Shown here one piece after another: positions 41,684 through 49,496 of a DNA stretch of 64,000 bases. The stretch lies in assembly GCA_016219425.1 (NCBI GenBank), contig JACRNB010000015.1:1-64000 (forward strand), given 5' to 3'. The notes under the pieces were generated by a model that was given only the letters and a program-made list of their open reading frames with translations, was not told where the DNA came from and ran no database searches. The DNA is from Betaproteobacteria bacterium. GTDB taxonomy: Bacteria; Pseudomonadota; Gammaproteobacteria; Burkholderiales; Thiobacillaceae. Position 1 is the first letter of the stretch. The number at the start of each line of letters is the position of its first letter. The translations under genes were made by a program, and so were the position numbers.

Positions 41684-42580
41684 ATGGCCTGGCTCCGCTC
41701 CGGTAAATCCCAACTCGGCTACGCCGTCCTCACCCCGCTCGCGAACGGGGCCGCCGCGTTGCGGCTGGAAGGCGGCGGCGAACGCCCGCGCGTAGCCCTT
41801 GCGCGCTTCGAAACGGAGACGCCCGCCAACGCCGAGGCCTGGCGTCGTCTGGCCCAGGCCGCCGGCCTGGAACGCGCCCGCCTCATCACCCTGCTCGACC
41901 CGGCGTTCTATCAGACCGTCATCATCGAGGCCCCCAACGTGCCGGAGGACGAACTGCGCGGCGCGATCCGCTGGAAGGTGAAGGACATGATCAACTTCCA
42001 CACCGACGACACCGTGCTGGAATACCTGCCCGTCCCCGGCGGCGCGGGTCGTCCCGACTCGCTGTTCGTGATCGCCGCCCAGGCGAGCGCGGTGCGGGAA
42101 CTGGCCGCCCCGTTCCAGGCGGCGGACCTGCCGCTGGCCGTGATCGACATCCGCGAGACCGCGCAGCACCACCTCGCCCGCCTCCTCGCGCCGGAGGACT
42201 ACGCCGTGTCCATGATGCATTTCGACGGCCAGAACGCCCTGCTCACCTTCAGCCACGGCGACCACCTGGTATTCGCGCGCCGCATCGAAGGACGCGGCGC
42301 CAGCGGCGAGTTCCTGCTGGAGCGCCTGGCCATGGAGACGCAGCGCTCGGTGGACTATTTCGAGCGCCAGTTCTCCTGGCTGCCGCTGTCCAAGCTGTTC
42401 CTGGCCCCCACCGAAGTGGGCGAGCCCCTGGCCGTGCGCCTGCGCGGCTATCTCCCGGTGGGGGTGGAGTTGGTCGATCTGGACGCGCTGTTCGACTTGT
42501 CCGCAGCGCCCGAACTGGCCTCCATCGGCAGCCGCACCACGGTATTCCACCTTCTGGGCGCAGCCCTGCGGGACGGTTGA
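41684..42580 (+). CDS. mshI: MSHA biogenesis protein MshI (PilM-like)
   Basis: A 298-residue cytosolic actin-like protein with EAPNVPEDELRGAIRWKVKDMI and LLERLAMETQRSVDYFERQFSW. The PilM family binds the N-terminus of the PilN-like protein encoded next and links it to the assembly ATPase. It starts 21 bases after mshQ; the gap to the next gene is one base. Confidence 0.87.
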   Translation: MAWLRSGKSQLGYAVLTPLANGAAALRLEGGGERPRVALARFETETPANAEAWRRLAQAAGLERARLITLLDPAFYQTVIIEAPNVPEDELRGAIRWKVKDMINFHTDDTVLEYLPVPGGAGRPDSLFVIAAQASAVRELAAPFQAADLPLAVIDIRETAQHHLARLLAPEDYAVSMMHFDGQNALLTFSHGDHLVFARRIEGRGASGEFLLERLAMETQRSVDYFERQFSWLPLSKLFLAPTEVGEPLAVRLRGYLPVGVELVDLDALFDLSAAPELASIGSRTTVFHLLGAALRDG

Positions 42581-42581
42581 G

Positions 42582-43385
42582 ATGCGCTACATCAACCTGT
42601 ACCAGGACGAATTCCGCCCGCCGCGCGTGATGTTGCCGGCCACCCTCGTCCTCCTGCTCGCCGCCGTGTTCGCCACCCTGCTGGGTGCGGCCTGGGCCTG
42701 GCAGGGCGTGCGTCTGGCGCAGTTCCGTCAGGAGGTCGAGGCGGTGAAGACGCGCGCCGACGCGCTCGCCGCGCAGGCGGCGGCCTTGCAGCAGCCGACC
42801 CGGCAGGCCAACCCCGGCCTGATGGCCGAGGCGGAATCCTGGGAGCGCCGCGTTCAGGCTTTGCAACGCGGGCAGGAGGCCGTTGCGCGCGGCGAGGTCG
42901 GCAGCGAGAGCGGACCCTCCGCCCGCTTCCGCGCCCTGGCGCACGCCAGCGTGCCCGGCGCCTGGCTGACCCGGATCGAGATCGCCGAGGCCGGGCGCGA
43001 GATGCGCCTGGAAGGCCGCGCCCTGAGCGGCGAAGAACCGGCCCGGCTGATCGCCAGCCTGCGCAAGGAGCCCCTGTTCGCCGGCCTCAACTACGCCGGC
43101 CTGAATCTGGATGCGCCCAAGGAGGAAGCGGGTCCGGCCAAGGCGGCCCCCGCCGCGCCGCGTTACCTGGAATTCACCCTGCATGCGCGCCTGAACGAGG
43201 CCGGCGGCGCGGCCAGTCCGGCGACGCCGGGCGCGGTTGGCGCCGGTGTTGCGCCGGGTGTGGCGGCGCTCTCCGCCCTGGCCAACCCGCCTTATGCACT
43301 GCCGCCCGATCTGCCCAAGCTGCCGGGGATGCCCGATCTGTCCAAGCTGCCGGGCCTGCCCGCACCTGCCGGAGCCAAGCCATGA
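42582..43385 (+). CDS. PilN-like MSHA assembly protein
   Basis: A 267-residue protein with INLYQDEFRPP at the N-terminus, the PilM-binding motif (INLL-type). A transmembrane helix follows (about 18-40), then a coiled coil (about 45-105) and a ferredoxin-like domain. The C-terminus carries a small tandem repeat, LPKLPGMPDLSKLPGLP, unusual for PilN. Equivalent to the gene annotated mshI2 in some species. ATGA overlap with mshJ. Confidence 0.82.
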   Translation: MRYINLYQDEFRPPRVMLPATLVLLLAAVFATLLGAAWAWQGVRLAQFRQEVEAVKTRADALAAQAAALQQPTRQANPGLMAEAESWERRVQALQRGQEAVARGEVGSESGPSARFRALAHASVPGAWLTRIEIAEAGREMRLEGRALSGEEPARLIASLRKEPLFAGLNYAGLNLDAPKEEAGPAKAAPAAPRYLEFTLHARLNEAGGAASPATPGAVGAGVAPGVAALSALANPPYALPPDLPKLPGMPDLSKLPGLPAPAGAKP

Positions 43386-44056
43386 GCCCCGCCTATGCCC
43401 GCCTGCTGACGCGCGTCCGCATCCGTCCCTGGCTGGCGCGCATCGACGCCCTCACCCTGCGCGAGCGCGCCATCGTGCTGGTGTTGGCGCTCAGCGGGCT
43501 CTGGGGTCTGGCCGATGTCGCCCTGCTCAACCCGCAGGGCAAGGAACGCAAGGAACTGGAAAGTCTCCTGATCCAGTCGCGCACCAGCCAGGCCGAAGCC
43601 ACCGCCCTGATCGCCCAGTACGCCGCCCTCGGCGACCCCGACGCCACCGCGCGCCAGCGCCTGACCCAGGCGCGCAAGGCGATGGAGATGCGCCTGACCC
43701 AGGCGGAGCGCATGCAGGCGCGACTGGTCGCGCCCAAGGACATGCCCCGCGTCCTGCAGGGCCTGCTGGCGAACCAGCCGGGCCTGCGCATCACCCGCCT
43801 CAAGAACCTGCCGCCGCAGGCGGTGGGAGCCGCCGACAAGACCCAGCAGGACGATGCCGCGCTGTTTCGGCACGGCATCGTCATCCGTGTGACGGGGGAT
43901 TACGCCAGTCTGGTGCGCTACATGGAGAGCCTGGAAAGGCTGCCGGTCGGGTTCTACTGGGAACGCGCGGAACTGGACGCCAGCGCGCACCCCGAGATCC
44001 GCCTCACCCTCACCCTCAACACCCTGGGACTGGAACGCGCATGGCTGACCTTGTGA
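43382..44056 (+). CDS. mshJ: MSHA biogenesis protein MshJ (PilO-like)
   Basis: A 224-residue protein with one N-terminal transmembrane helix (about 28-45, IVLVLALSGLWGLADVALL), a coiled coil and a small alpha/beta domain (VTGDYASLVRYMESLERLPVGFYWE). It pairs with the PilN-like protein in the alignment complex. Its end overlaps mshK by 16 bases. Confidence 0.85.
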   Translation: MSPAYARLLTRVRIRPWLARIDALTLRERAIVLVLALSGLWGLADVALLNPQGKERKELESLLIQSRTSQAEATALIAQYAALGDPDATARQRLTQARKAMEMRLTQAERMQARLVAPKDMPRVLQGLLANQPGLRITRLKNLPPQAVGAADKTQQDDAALFRHGIVIRVTGDYASLVRYMESLERLPVGFYWERAELDASAHPEIRLTLTLNTLGLERAWLTL

Positions 44057-44397
44057 GATGGGCCGCGTTCCTGGCGCTGGGCGCGGCCCTGCCCGCGCAT
44101 GCGGAACTGACCGACCCCACGCGTCCGCCGTCCAGTCTGGCGGCGGCGGCGGGGGAGAGCGAAACCCCCTTGCAACTCACCGCCCTCTATCTCGTCGGCA
44201 AGCGGCCCTACGCCCTGATCAACGGCATGAGCGTGCACGTCGGCGACCCCCTTGGGGACGGGCGGGTGACGCGGATCGACGAACAGGGGGTCTGGCTGAA
44301 AGGTCCGGCGGGGGTGCGGCAACTGCGCCTGCTGCCGGAAGTGACGAAGACCCCCGCAGCGCCGCCTAAAGTAACCCCGGACAAGAGCCGTAAGTAG
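44041..44397 (+). CDS. mshK: MSHA biogenesis protein MshK (PilP-like)
   Basis: A 118-residue protein with a signal peptide (about 1-21, ending PAHA) and a short HR-like domain (LYLVGKRPYALINGMSVHVGDPLGDGRV). It connects the inner-membrane alignment complex to the secretin. The reading frame runs back to 43237, but the ATG at 44041 begins the signal peptide. Confidence 0.82.
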   Translation: MADLVRWAAFLALGAALPAHAELTDPTRPPSSLAAAAGESETPLQLTALYLVGKRPYALINGMSVHVGDPLGDGRVTRIDEQGVWLKGPAGVRQLRLLPEVTKTPAAPPKVTPDKSRK

Positions 44398-44439
44398 GTG
44401 CAGAAGCAATGTGCGCCCGCCGGCAAGGAGAACGACGTA

Positions 44440-46182
44440 ATGGTTGAACACACCGGTTCCCTGCGAACCCTGGCCGTCCTGCTCGCAGCCGGCGTGCTGC
44501 TGCCCGGCTGCGCCCAGGTGAAGGAAAAGCCGGCCCTGGCAACGATTCAGGAAGAACTGCGCCGCGCCGTCGAAGCGCCCAAACCCCGGCCCCTGCCACC
44601 CGCTGTGGCGGCGGCGCTGGAACCCGCCACCAAGGTGGAACTGCCCAGGACCGCGCCGATCCCGCTGGAGCCGCGCTTCACTCTGGCGGTGAACAACGCC
44701 CCGGCGCAGCAGGTGTTTCTGGGCATCGCCTCCGGCTCGCGCTACAGCATGCTGCTGCACCCGGAGGTGGCGGGCAGCATCACCGTGAGCCTGAAGGATG
44801 TGACCGTGCCCGAGGCCATGAGCGCCATCCGCGAGCTGTACGGCTACGACTACCACGTTGAAGGCGACCGCATCCTGGTGCAGCCCATCGTCGCCCAGAC
44901 CCGGTTCTATTCCATTCCCTACCCTTCCTCGGTACGCCAGGGACGTTCCGAACTGCGCGTGATCTCGGGCTCCATTGCCGACTCCGGCAGCAGCGGCACA
45001 AGCGGTTCCGCCGCCGGCGCAGCGTCGCAACTGGACAGCAGCCGCATCGTTACCAGCGTCAATTCGGACTTCTGGGGTGAGTTGACGCGCGCGGTCGGCC
45101 TGCTGATCGGTTGCAGTTCGAGTGCGGGCGCGCCCGCCGCCGTCGGCGCGGGCGCGGCAACTGCCGCGTCCTCCGCTTCAACCTGTCCGGCGGGCCGCAG
45201 CATCGTCGCCAGCCCCAGCACCAGCATGCTGGCGGTGCGCGCCCTGCCTTCGGAGCAGCGCCAGGTGGGCGAATACCTCAAGGCCGCGCGCCTCCAGGCC
45301 GACCGCCAGGTGATGATCGAGGCCAAGATCATCGAAGTGACGCTGAACGAAGGCGCGCAGACCGGCATCAACTGGGCCGCGTTCCGCCAGGGCCGCCATG
45401 TCCTGTCCAAGGGCGCGGCCACCGACGGCCTCGCGGTCCCCTTCGACAGCGCCGCCACCGCCACCAACATGAGCGCCCTGCTGGCCTCCGGCCTGCCCTC
45501 CACCAGCGGCGTCGGGACCGCCTCCGGCGGCATCTTCAACCTCGCGCTTCAGGCGCGGAACTTCAACGCCCTGCTCAACTTCCTGGAGTCGCAGGGCAAC
45601 GTGCAGGTGCTGTCCAGCCCGCGCATCGCCGCGCTCAACAACCAGCAGGCGGTGCTCAAGGTGGGCACGGACGAGTTCTTCGTCACCGGCATCACCAGCA
45701 ACACCTCCACCAGCGGCAGCACCACCACCTCGTCGCCCACGCTCACGGTGCAGCCCTTCTTCTCCGGCATCGCCCTGGACGTGACGCCGCAGATCGACGA
45801 TGCCGACAACATCATCCTGCACGTCCACCCCTCGGTCAGCGTGGTGGCCTCCAGCAACAAGGACGTGGACCTCGGCACCCTGGGCACCTACCGCCTGCCG
45901 CTCGCCGCCAGCACCATCTCCGAGACCGACAGCATCGTGCGTCTGAAGGATGGCGAGATCGCCGCCATCGGCGGCCTGATGAAGCGCCAGTCGGTGGACA
46001 GCGGCAGCGGCGTACCCGGGCTGGGCGACGTGCCGGGGCTGGGCAGCCTGTTCAAGAACACCAACGCCACGCGCCTGAAGCATGAGCTGGTGATCCTGTT
46101 GAAGCCCACCATCATCCGCCAGCAATCCGACTGGAACGCCGGCGCGCGCGAGGCGGAAGCGCGGTTGTCGGGGGGCAGGTGA
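44440..46182 (+). CDS. mshL: MSHA secretin MshL
   Basis: A 580-residue outer-membrane secretin with lipobox LPGC near residue 24. N0/N1-type domains (VNNAPAQQVFLGIASGSRYS; VPEAMSAIRELYGYDYHV) precede a Ser/Gly/Ala-rich insert (about 185-250). The secretin core has VMIEAKIIEVTLNEGAQTGINW and GVPGLGDVPGLGSLF. The ATG at 44440 has AAGGAG about ten bases upstream; a GTG at 44398 is less likely. It forms the pilus exit pore. Confidence 0.92.
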   Translation: MVEHTGSLRTLAVLLAAGVLLPGCAQVKEKPALATIQEELRRAVEAPKPRPLPPAVAAALEPATKVELPRTAPIPLEPRFTLAVNNAPAQQVFLGIASGSRYSMLLHPEVAGSITVSLKDVTVPEAMSAIRELYGYDYHVEGDRILVQPIVAQTRFYSIPYPSSVRQGRSELRVISGSIADSGSSGTSGSAAGAASQLDSSRIVTSVNSDFWGELTRAVGLLIGCSSSAGAPAAVGAGAATAASSASTCPAGRSIVASPSTSMLAVRALPSEQRQVGEYLKAARLQADRQVMIEAKIIEVTLNEGAQTGINWAAFRQGRHVLSKGAATDGLAVPFDSAATATNMSALLASGLPSTSGVGTASGGIFNLALQARNFNALLNFLESQGNVQVLSSPRIAALNNQQAVLKVGTDEFFVTGITSNTSTSGSTTTSSPTLTVQPFFSGIALDVTPQIDDADNIILHVHPSVSVVASSNKDVDLGTLGTYRLPLAASTISETDSIVRLKDGEIAAIGGLMKRQSVDSGSGVPGLGDVPGLGSLFKNTNATRLKHELVILLKPTIIRQQSDWNAGAREAEARLSGGR

Positions 46183-47135
46183 AGCTTGTGGTAGCGCAGG
46201 CGCCCTCGCCTGCATCCAACGTCGAGGACGCAGGCGAGGGCGCCTGCGCTACCAAGAAACCCCGCCCCCGCCGCACCTCGCGCAAGCTCACCCCGCCGCT
46301 CACCTACCTCAGCCATTTCGGCCTCAAGGAATTCCCCTTCGGCCTCACCCCGGACACCGCTTACTTCTTCCCCGGCGGCGGCGCCCAGGGCGCGCTCAAC
46401 ACCCTGCTGGTGGCGCTGGAATCGGGCGAGGGGCTGATCAAGATCGTGGGCGAGGTGGGCAGCGGCAAGACCCTGCTCTGCCGCCACCTGCTCAACCGCC
46501 TGGAAAAGGCGGGCTGGGCCGCCGCCTACATCCCCAACCCCCACCTGTCGCCGGAGGGGCTGCAACTGGCCCTGCTGGAAGAACTGGACGGCAAGGCCGC
46601 CAAGGGTCGCGCGCTCACCCGCGCCCTGGAAGAGCGCCTGCTGGCGCTGGCGCAGGAAGGCAAACGCGCCGTGGCCCTGATCGACGAAGCCCAGGCCGCC
46701 CCCCTGGAGACCCTGGAGGCCCTGCGCCTGATCACCAACCTGGAGACCGAGAAGCGCAAGCTGCTCCAGATCGTGCTGTTCGGGCAGCCGGAACTCGATG
46801 CCAAACTGGCCGACCCCGGCGTGCGCCAGATCAGGGGCCGCATCGCCTTCCACGACCAGATCACCCCCCTGGCGGCGAGCGAGACCCCGGCCTACCTGAT
46901 GCACCGCACGCGCCACGCCGGCGCGGGCGAGACCCTGTTCCACCCCGGCGCGGCGCGCACGCTGCACCGCGCCAGCCGCGGCGTACCGCGCCTGCTCAAC
47001 ATCCTGGCGCACAAGGCCTTGTTGTTGGCTTACGGCGAGGGGCGCGCGCAGGTGCTGCCGCGCCATGTGATCCTGGCCGGGCGCGACACGCCGGGCTGCC
47101 GTCTTAACTGGTTTGAAAAGGTGTTTCCGCGATGA
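46179..47135 (+). CDS. mshM: MSHA biogenesis ATPase MshM with repeat-derived N-terminus
   Basis: A 318-residue ExeA/GspA-like AAA ATPase. Walker A GEVGSGKT, Walker B VALIDEAQ, and the family opening LSHFGLKEFPFGLTPDTAYF starts near residue 43. The first 40 residues (MKLVVAQAPSPAS...) are extra, and most are encoded by a perfect palindrome. It starts at a GTG overlapping the mshL stop. ATGA overlap with mshN. Confidence 0.88.
   Translation: MKLVVAQAPSPASNVEDAGEGACATKKPRPRRTSRKLTPPLTYLSHFGLKEFPFGLTPDTAYFFPGGGAQGALNTLLVALESGEGLIKIVGEVGSGKTLLCRHLLNRLEKAGWAAAYIPNPHLSPEGLQLALLEELDGKAAKGRALTRALEERLLALAQEGKRAVALIDEAQAAPLETLEALRLITNLETEKRKLLQIVLFGQPELDAKLADPGVRQIRGRIAFHDQITPLAASETPAYLMHRTRHAGAGETLFHPGAARTLHRASRGVPRLLNILAHKALLLAYGEGRAQVLPRHVILAGRDTPGCRLNWFEKVFPR
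46191..46252. repeat. perfect 23-bp-arm palindrome inside mshM
   Basis: The arms at 46191-46213 and 46230-46252 (GTAGCGCAGGCGCCCTCGCC and complement) are exact inverses around a 16-base spacer. Translated, it gives VAQAPSPAS...GEGACAT near the N-terminus. A half copy lies in the tonB-like gene. Exact arms imply recent insertion. Confidence 0.9.
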
Positions 47136-48118
47136 GCGTCATCAACCGCGTCCTGCGCGACCTGGATCAGGCCGGCGAGGCCTCCCCGGCGGGGCCGGGG
47201 GTGCACGTGGCGCCCGTCGCCCCGGCCACCACCGCCCGCAACGTGCTGCGCGTGAGCATCGCCCTGCTCGGGCTGGCCCTGGCGGTCTGGCTGCTGCTGC
47301 CCTCCGCGCCCAAGACGCCTGCCCGCGCGGTTTCAGCCCCCCCTCCCGTCGCCTCTGTTGCCGCACCGCCGCTCCCGGCCCCTGCCGAAACCAGCGCCCC
47401 CGTCCCTGCGCGTCGATTGCAGCCCGCGGCGGAGGCGGCGCTCCCGCCCGCCGCGGCTCCGGTCCCTGCCCCGGTCCCGGCGGAAACCGCCGTTGCGCCC
47501 GAACCTCGTCCCGCCCTGCGCGCCGAGGCGCGCGTGGTGAAGGAAGCGTCCGCGCCCGCGCCGAAAGACCCGGTGGAAGAGGGCTGGCGCCAGGCCGGCC
47601 AGTCGCTCGAACAGGGGCGCAAGCAGGAGGCGCGCGAGCAACTCCGGGCGGTGCTGCGCGCAGCGCCCGCCCATGCCGCCGCGCGTCAGGCCCTGATCGC
47701 CCTGTTGATCGAGGCCGGCGAGCGCGCCGAGGCCATGCGCCTGCTCGACGAGGGCCGCGCCCTGCACCCCGCCGATCCCTGGTATCCGCGCAGCCTGGCC
47801 CAGTTGCACCTTCAGGCCGGCAACCCGGCGCAGGCCGCCGCCACGCTCAAACCGGCGCTGGGCAAGGCCAGCGAGGCGGGCGATTGGGCGCTGTACGCTG
47901 GCGCGCTGACCAAACTCGCGCACCACGAAGAGGCCGCCGCCGCCTGGCGCGAGGCCCTGCGCGGCAACCCGAATCCGGGCGCGTGGTGGGTCAGCCTGGG
48001 CGTGGCGCTGGAGCACTCGGGCGAGAAGGCGGACGCCGTGCAGGCCTATCAGCGCGCGCTCCAGACGCGGCTGACGCCGGAACTGCGCGAGTTCGCGGCG
48101 GGCAAGGCGGGCGAATAG
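47132..48118 (+). CDS. mshN: MSHA biogenesis protein MshN
   Basis: A 328-residue protein opening MSVINRVLRDLDQ, the MshN signature. A transmembrane helix (about 39-56) is followed by a Pro/Ala-rich linker (about 60-150) and four to five TPRs (about 155-325). It is the last msh gene here; in Vibrio mshE would follow. Confidence 0.88.
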   Translation: MSVINRVLRDLDQAGEASPAGPGVHVAPVAPATTARNVLRVSIALLGLALAVWLLLPSAPKTPARAVSAPPPVASVAAPPLPAPAETSAPVPARRLQPAAEAALPPAAAPVPAPVPAETAVAPEPRPALRAEARVVKEASAPAPKDPVEEGWRQAGQSLEQGRKQEAREQLRAVLRAAPAHAAARQALIALLIEAGERAEAMRLLDEGRALHPADPWYPRSLAQLHLQAGNPAQAAATLKPALGKASEAGDWALYAGALTKLAHHEEAAAAWREALRGNPNPGAWWVSLGVALEHSGEKADAVQAYQRALQTRLTPELREFAAGKAGE

Positions 48119-48181
48119 CCGTAAGATTTCTTTCCCCTGTCCGCCCTATCGCTACACGTTCCATCCACGGTTTACGCAAAC

Positions 48182-49462
48182 ATGGTCCCCCACCTCACCA
48201 CAGCCCTCTCCGGCCCGCTGCTGGAACTGGAACGCCAGGTCATCGAGGCCCAGGCGGACATCGAACACTGGTTTCGCCGGCAATGGATGGACCACGCCGC
48301 GCCGTTCTACAGTTCGGTGGATCTGCGCAACGCCGGGTTCAAGCTCGCGCCGGTGGATACCAACCTGTTCCCCGGCGGCTTCAATAACCTGAACCCGGCC
48401 TTTCTGCCGCTGGCGGTGCAGGCGGCGCAGGTGGCGGTGGAAAAGATGTGCGCCGACGCGCGCCGTTTTCTGCTCATCCCCGAGAACCACACGCGCAATC
48501 TGTTCTACCTGCAAAACGTGGCGGCGCTGGCCGACATCATGCGCAAGACCGGCCTCACGGTGCGCTTCGGCAGCCTGATCCCGGACCTGAAGGCGCCCCT
48601 GACGCTGGATCTGCCGGACGGCGGCCAGCTCACCCTGGAACCCATCCTGCGTGAGGGCGACCGCATCCGCCTGGCGGATTTCGAGCCGTGCTCCATCCTG
48701 CTCAACAACGATCTCTCCGCCGGCGCGCCGGACCTGCTGCGCGGCCTGAACCCGGCGCAGACCTTGCTGCCGCCCCTGCACGCGGGCTGGGCGACGCGGC
48801 GCAAGTCCAACCACTTTGCCGCCTACGACGAGGCTGCCCAGGGCTTCGCCGCCCTGGTGGGCATCGACCCCTGGCTCATCAACTCCTATCACGCGCGTTG
48901 CGGCGAGGTGGATTTCCAGGCGCGCGAGGGCGAGGAATGCCTTGCCAGCCACGTCAGCGACGTGCTCGCCAAGACCCGCGCCAAATACGCCGAGCACGGC
49001 ATCGCGCGCGAACCTTTCGTCATCGTCAAGGCGGATGCGGGCACCTATGGCATGGGCATCATGACGGTGAAGTCGCCCGACGACGTGCGCGACCTCAACC
49101 GCCGCCAGCGCAACAAGATGGCCGTGGTGAAGGAGGGTCTGGCGGTGACCGAGGTGCTGGTGCAGGAGGGCGTACCCACCTTCGAAACCCTGCACGACGC
49201 GGTGGCCGAGCCGGTGGTGTACATGATCGACCACCACGTCATCGGCGGCTTCTACCGCGTACACACGGATCGCGGCGAGGACGAAAACCTGAACGCGCCG
49301 GGTATGGGTTTTGTGCCCCTGGCGTTCGAACAGAGCGGCGGTTACTGCGAATGCGGCCTGTACCCGGATGCGCCGGTGAACCGCTTCTACACCTACGGCG
49401 TACTGGCGCGTCTGGCGGCGCTGGCGGCCGCCCTGGAGCTGGAGCGCACCGCGCCGAATTGA
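48182..49462 (+). CDS. gshA: glutamate-cysteine ligase, T. ferrooxidans type
   Basis: A 426-residue enzyme for the first step of glutathione synthesis. It belongs to the small betaproteobacterial/acidithiobacilli family rather than the E. coli GshA type: SVDLRNAGFKLAPVDTNLFP, ILLNNDLSAG, FVIVKADAGTYGMGIM (ATP-grasp-like) and YMIDHHVIGGFYRVH. The upstream gap is 63 bases with no clear promoter. Converges with the next gene across 34 bases. Confidence 0.9.
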   Translation: MVPHLTTALSGPLLELERQVIEAQADIEHWFRRQWMDHAAPFYSSVDLRNAGFKLAPVDTNLFPGGFNNLNPAFLPLAVQAAQVAVEKMCADARRFLLIPENHTRNLFYLQNVAALADIMRKTGLTVRFGSLIPDLKAPLTLDLPDGGQLTLEPILREGDRIRLADFEPCSILLNNDLSAGAPDLLRGLNPAQTLLPPLHAGWATRRKSNHFAAYDEAAQGFAALVGIDPWLINSYHARCGEVDFQAREGEECLASHVSDVLAKTRAKYAEHGIAREPFVIVKADAGTYGMGIMTVKSPDDVRDLNRRQRNKMAVVKEGLAVTEVLVQEGVPTFETLHDAVAEPVVYMIDHHVIGGFYRVHTDRGEDENLNAPGMGFVPLAFEQSGGYCECGLYPDAPVNRFYTYGVLARLAALAAALELERTAPN

Positions 49463-49496
49463 GCCTGGACCAGCGCTCGTAGCGCCGCGTCGGGGT

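Noticed and set aside
37874-42550. 1558-codon open frame antisense to mshQ and mshI
   Set aside because: Low-complexity Gly/Ala/Val/Arg translation without domains; a GC-rich shadow of real genes on the other strand.
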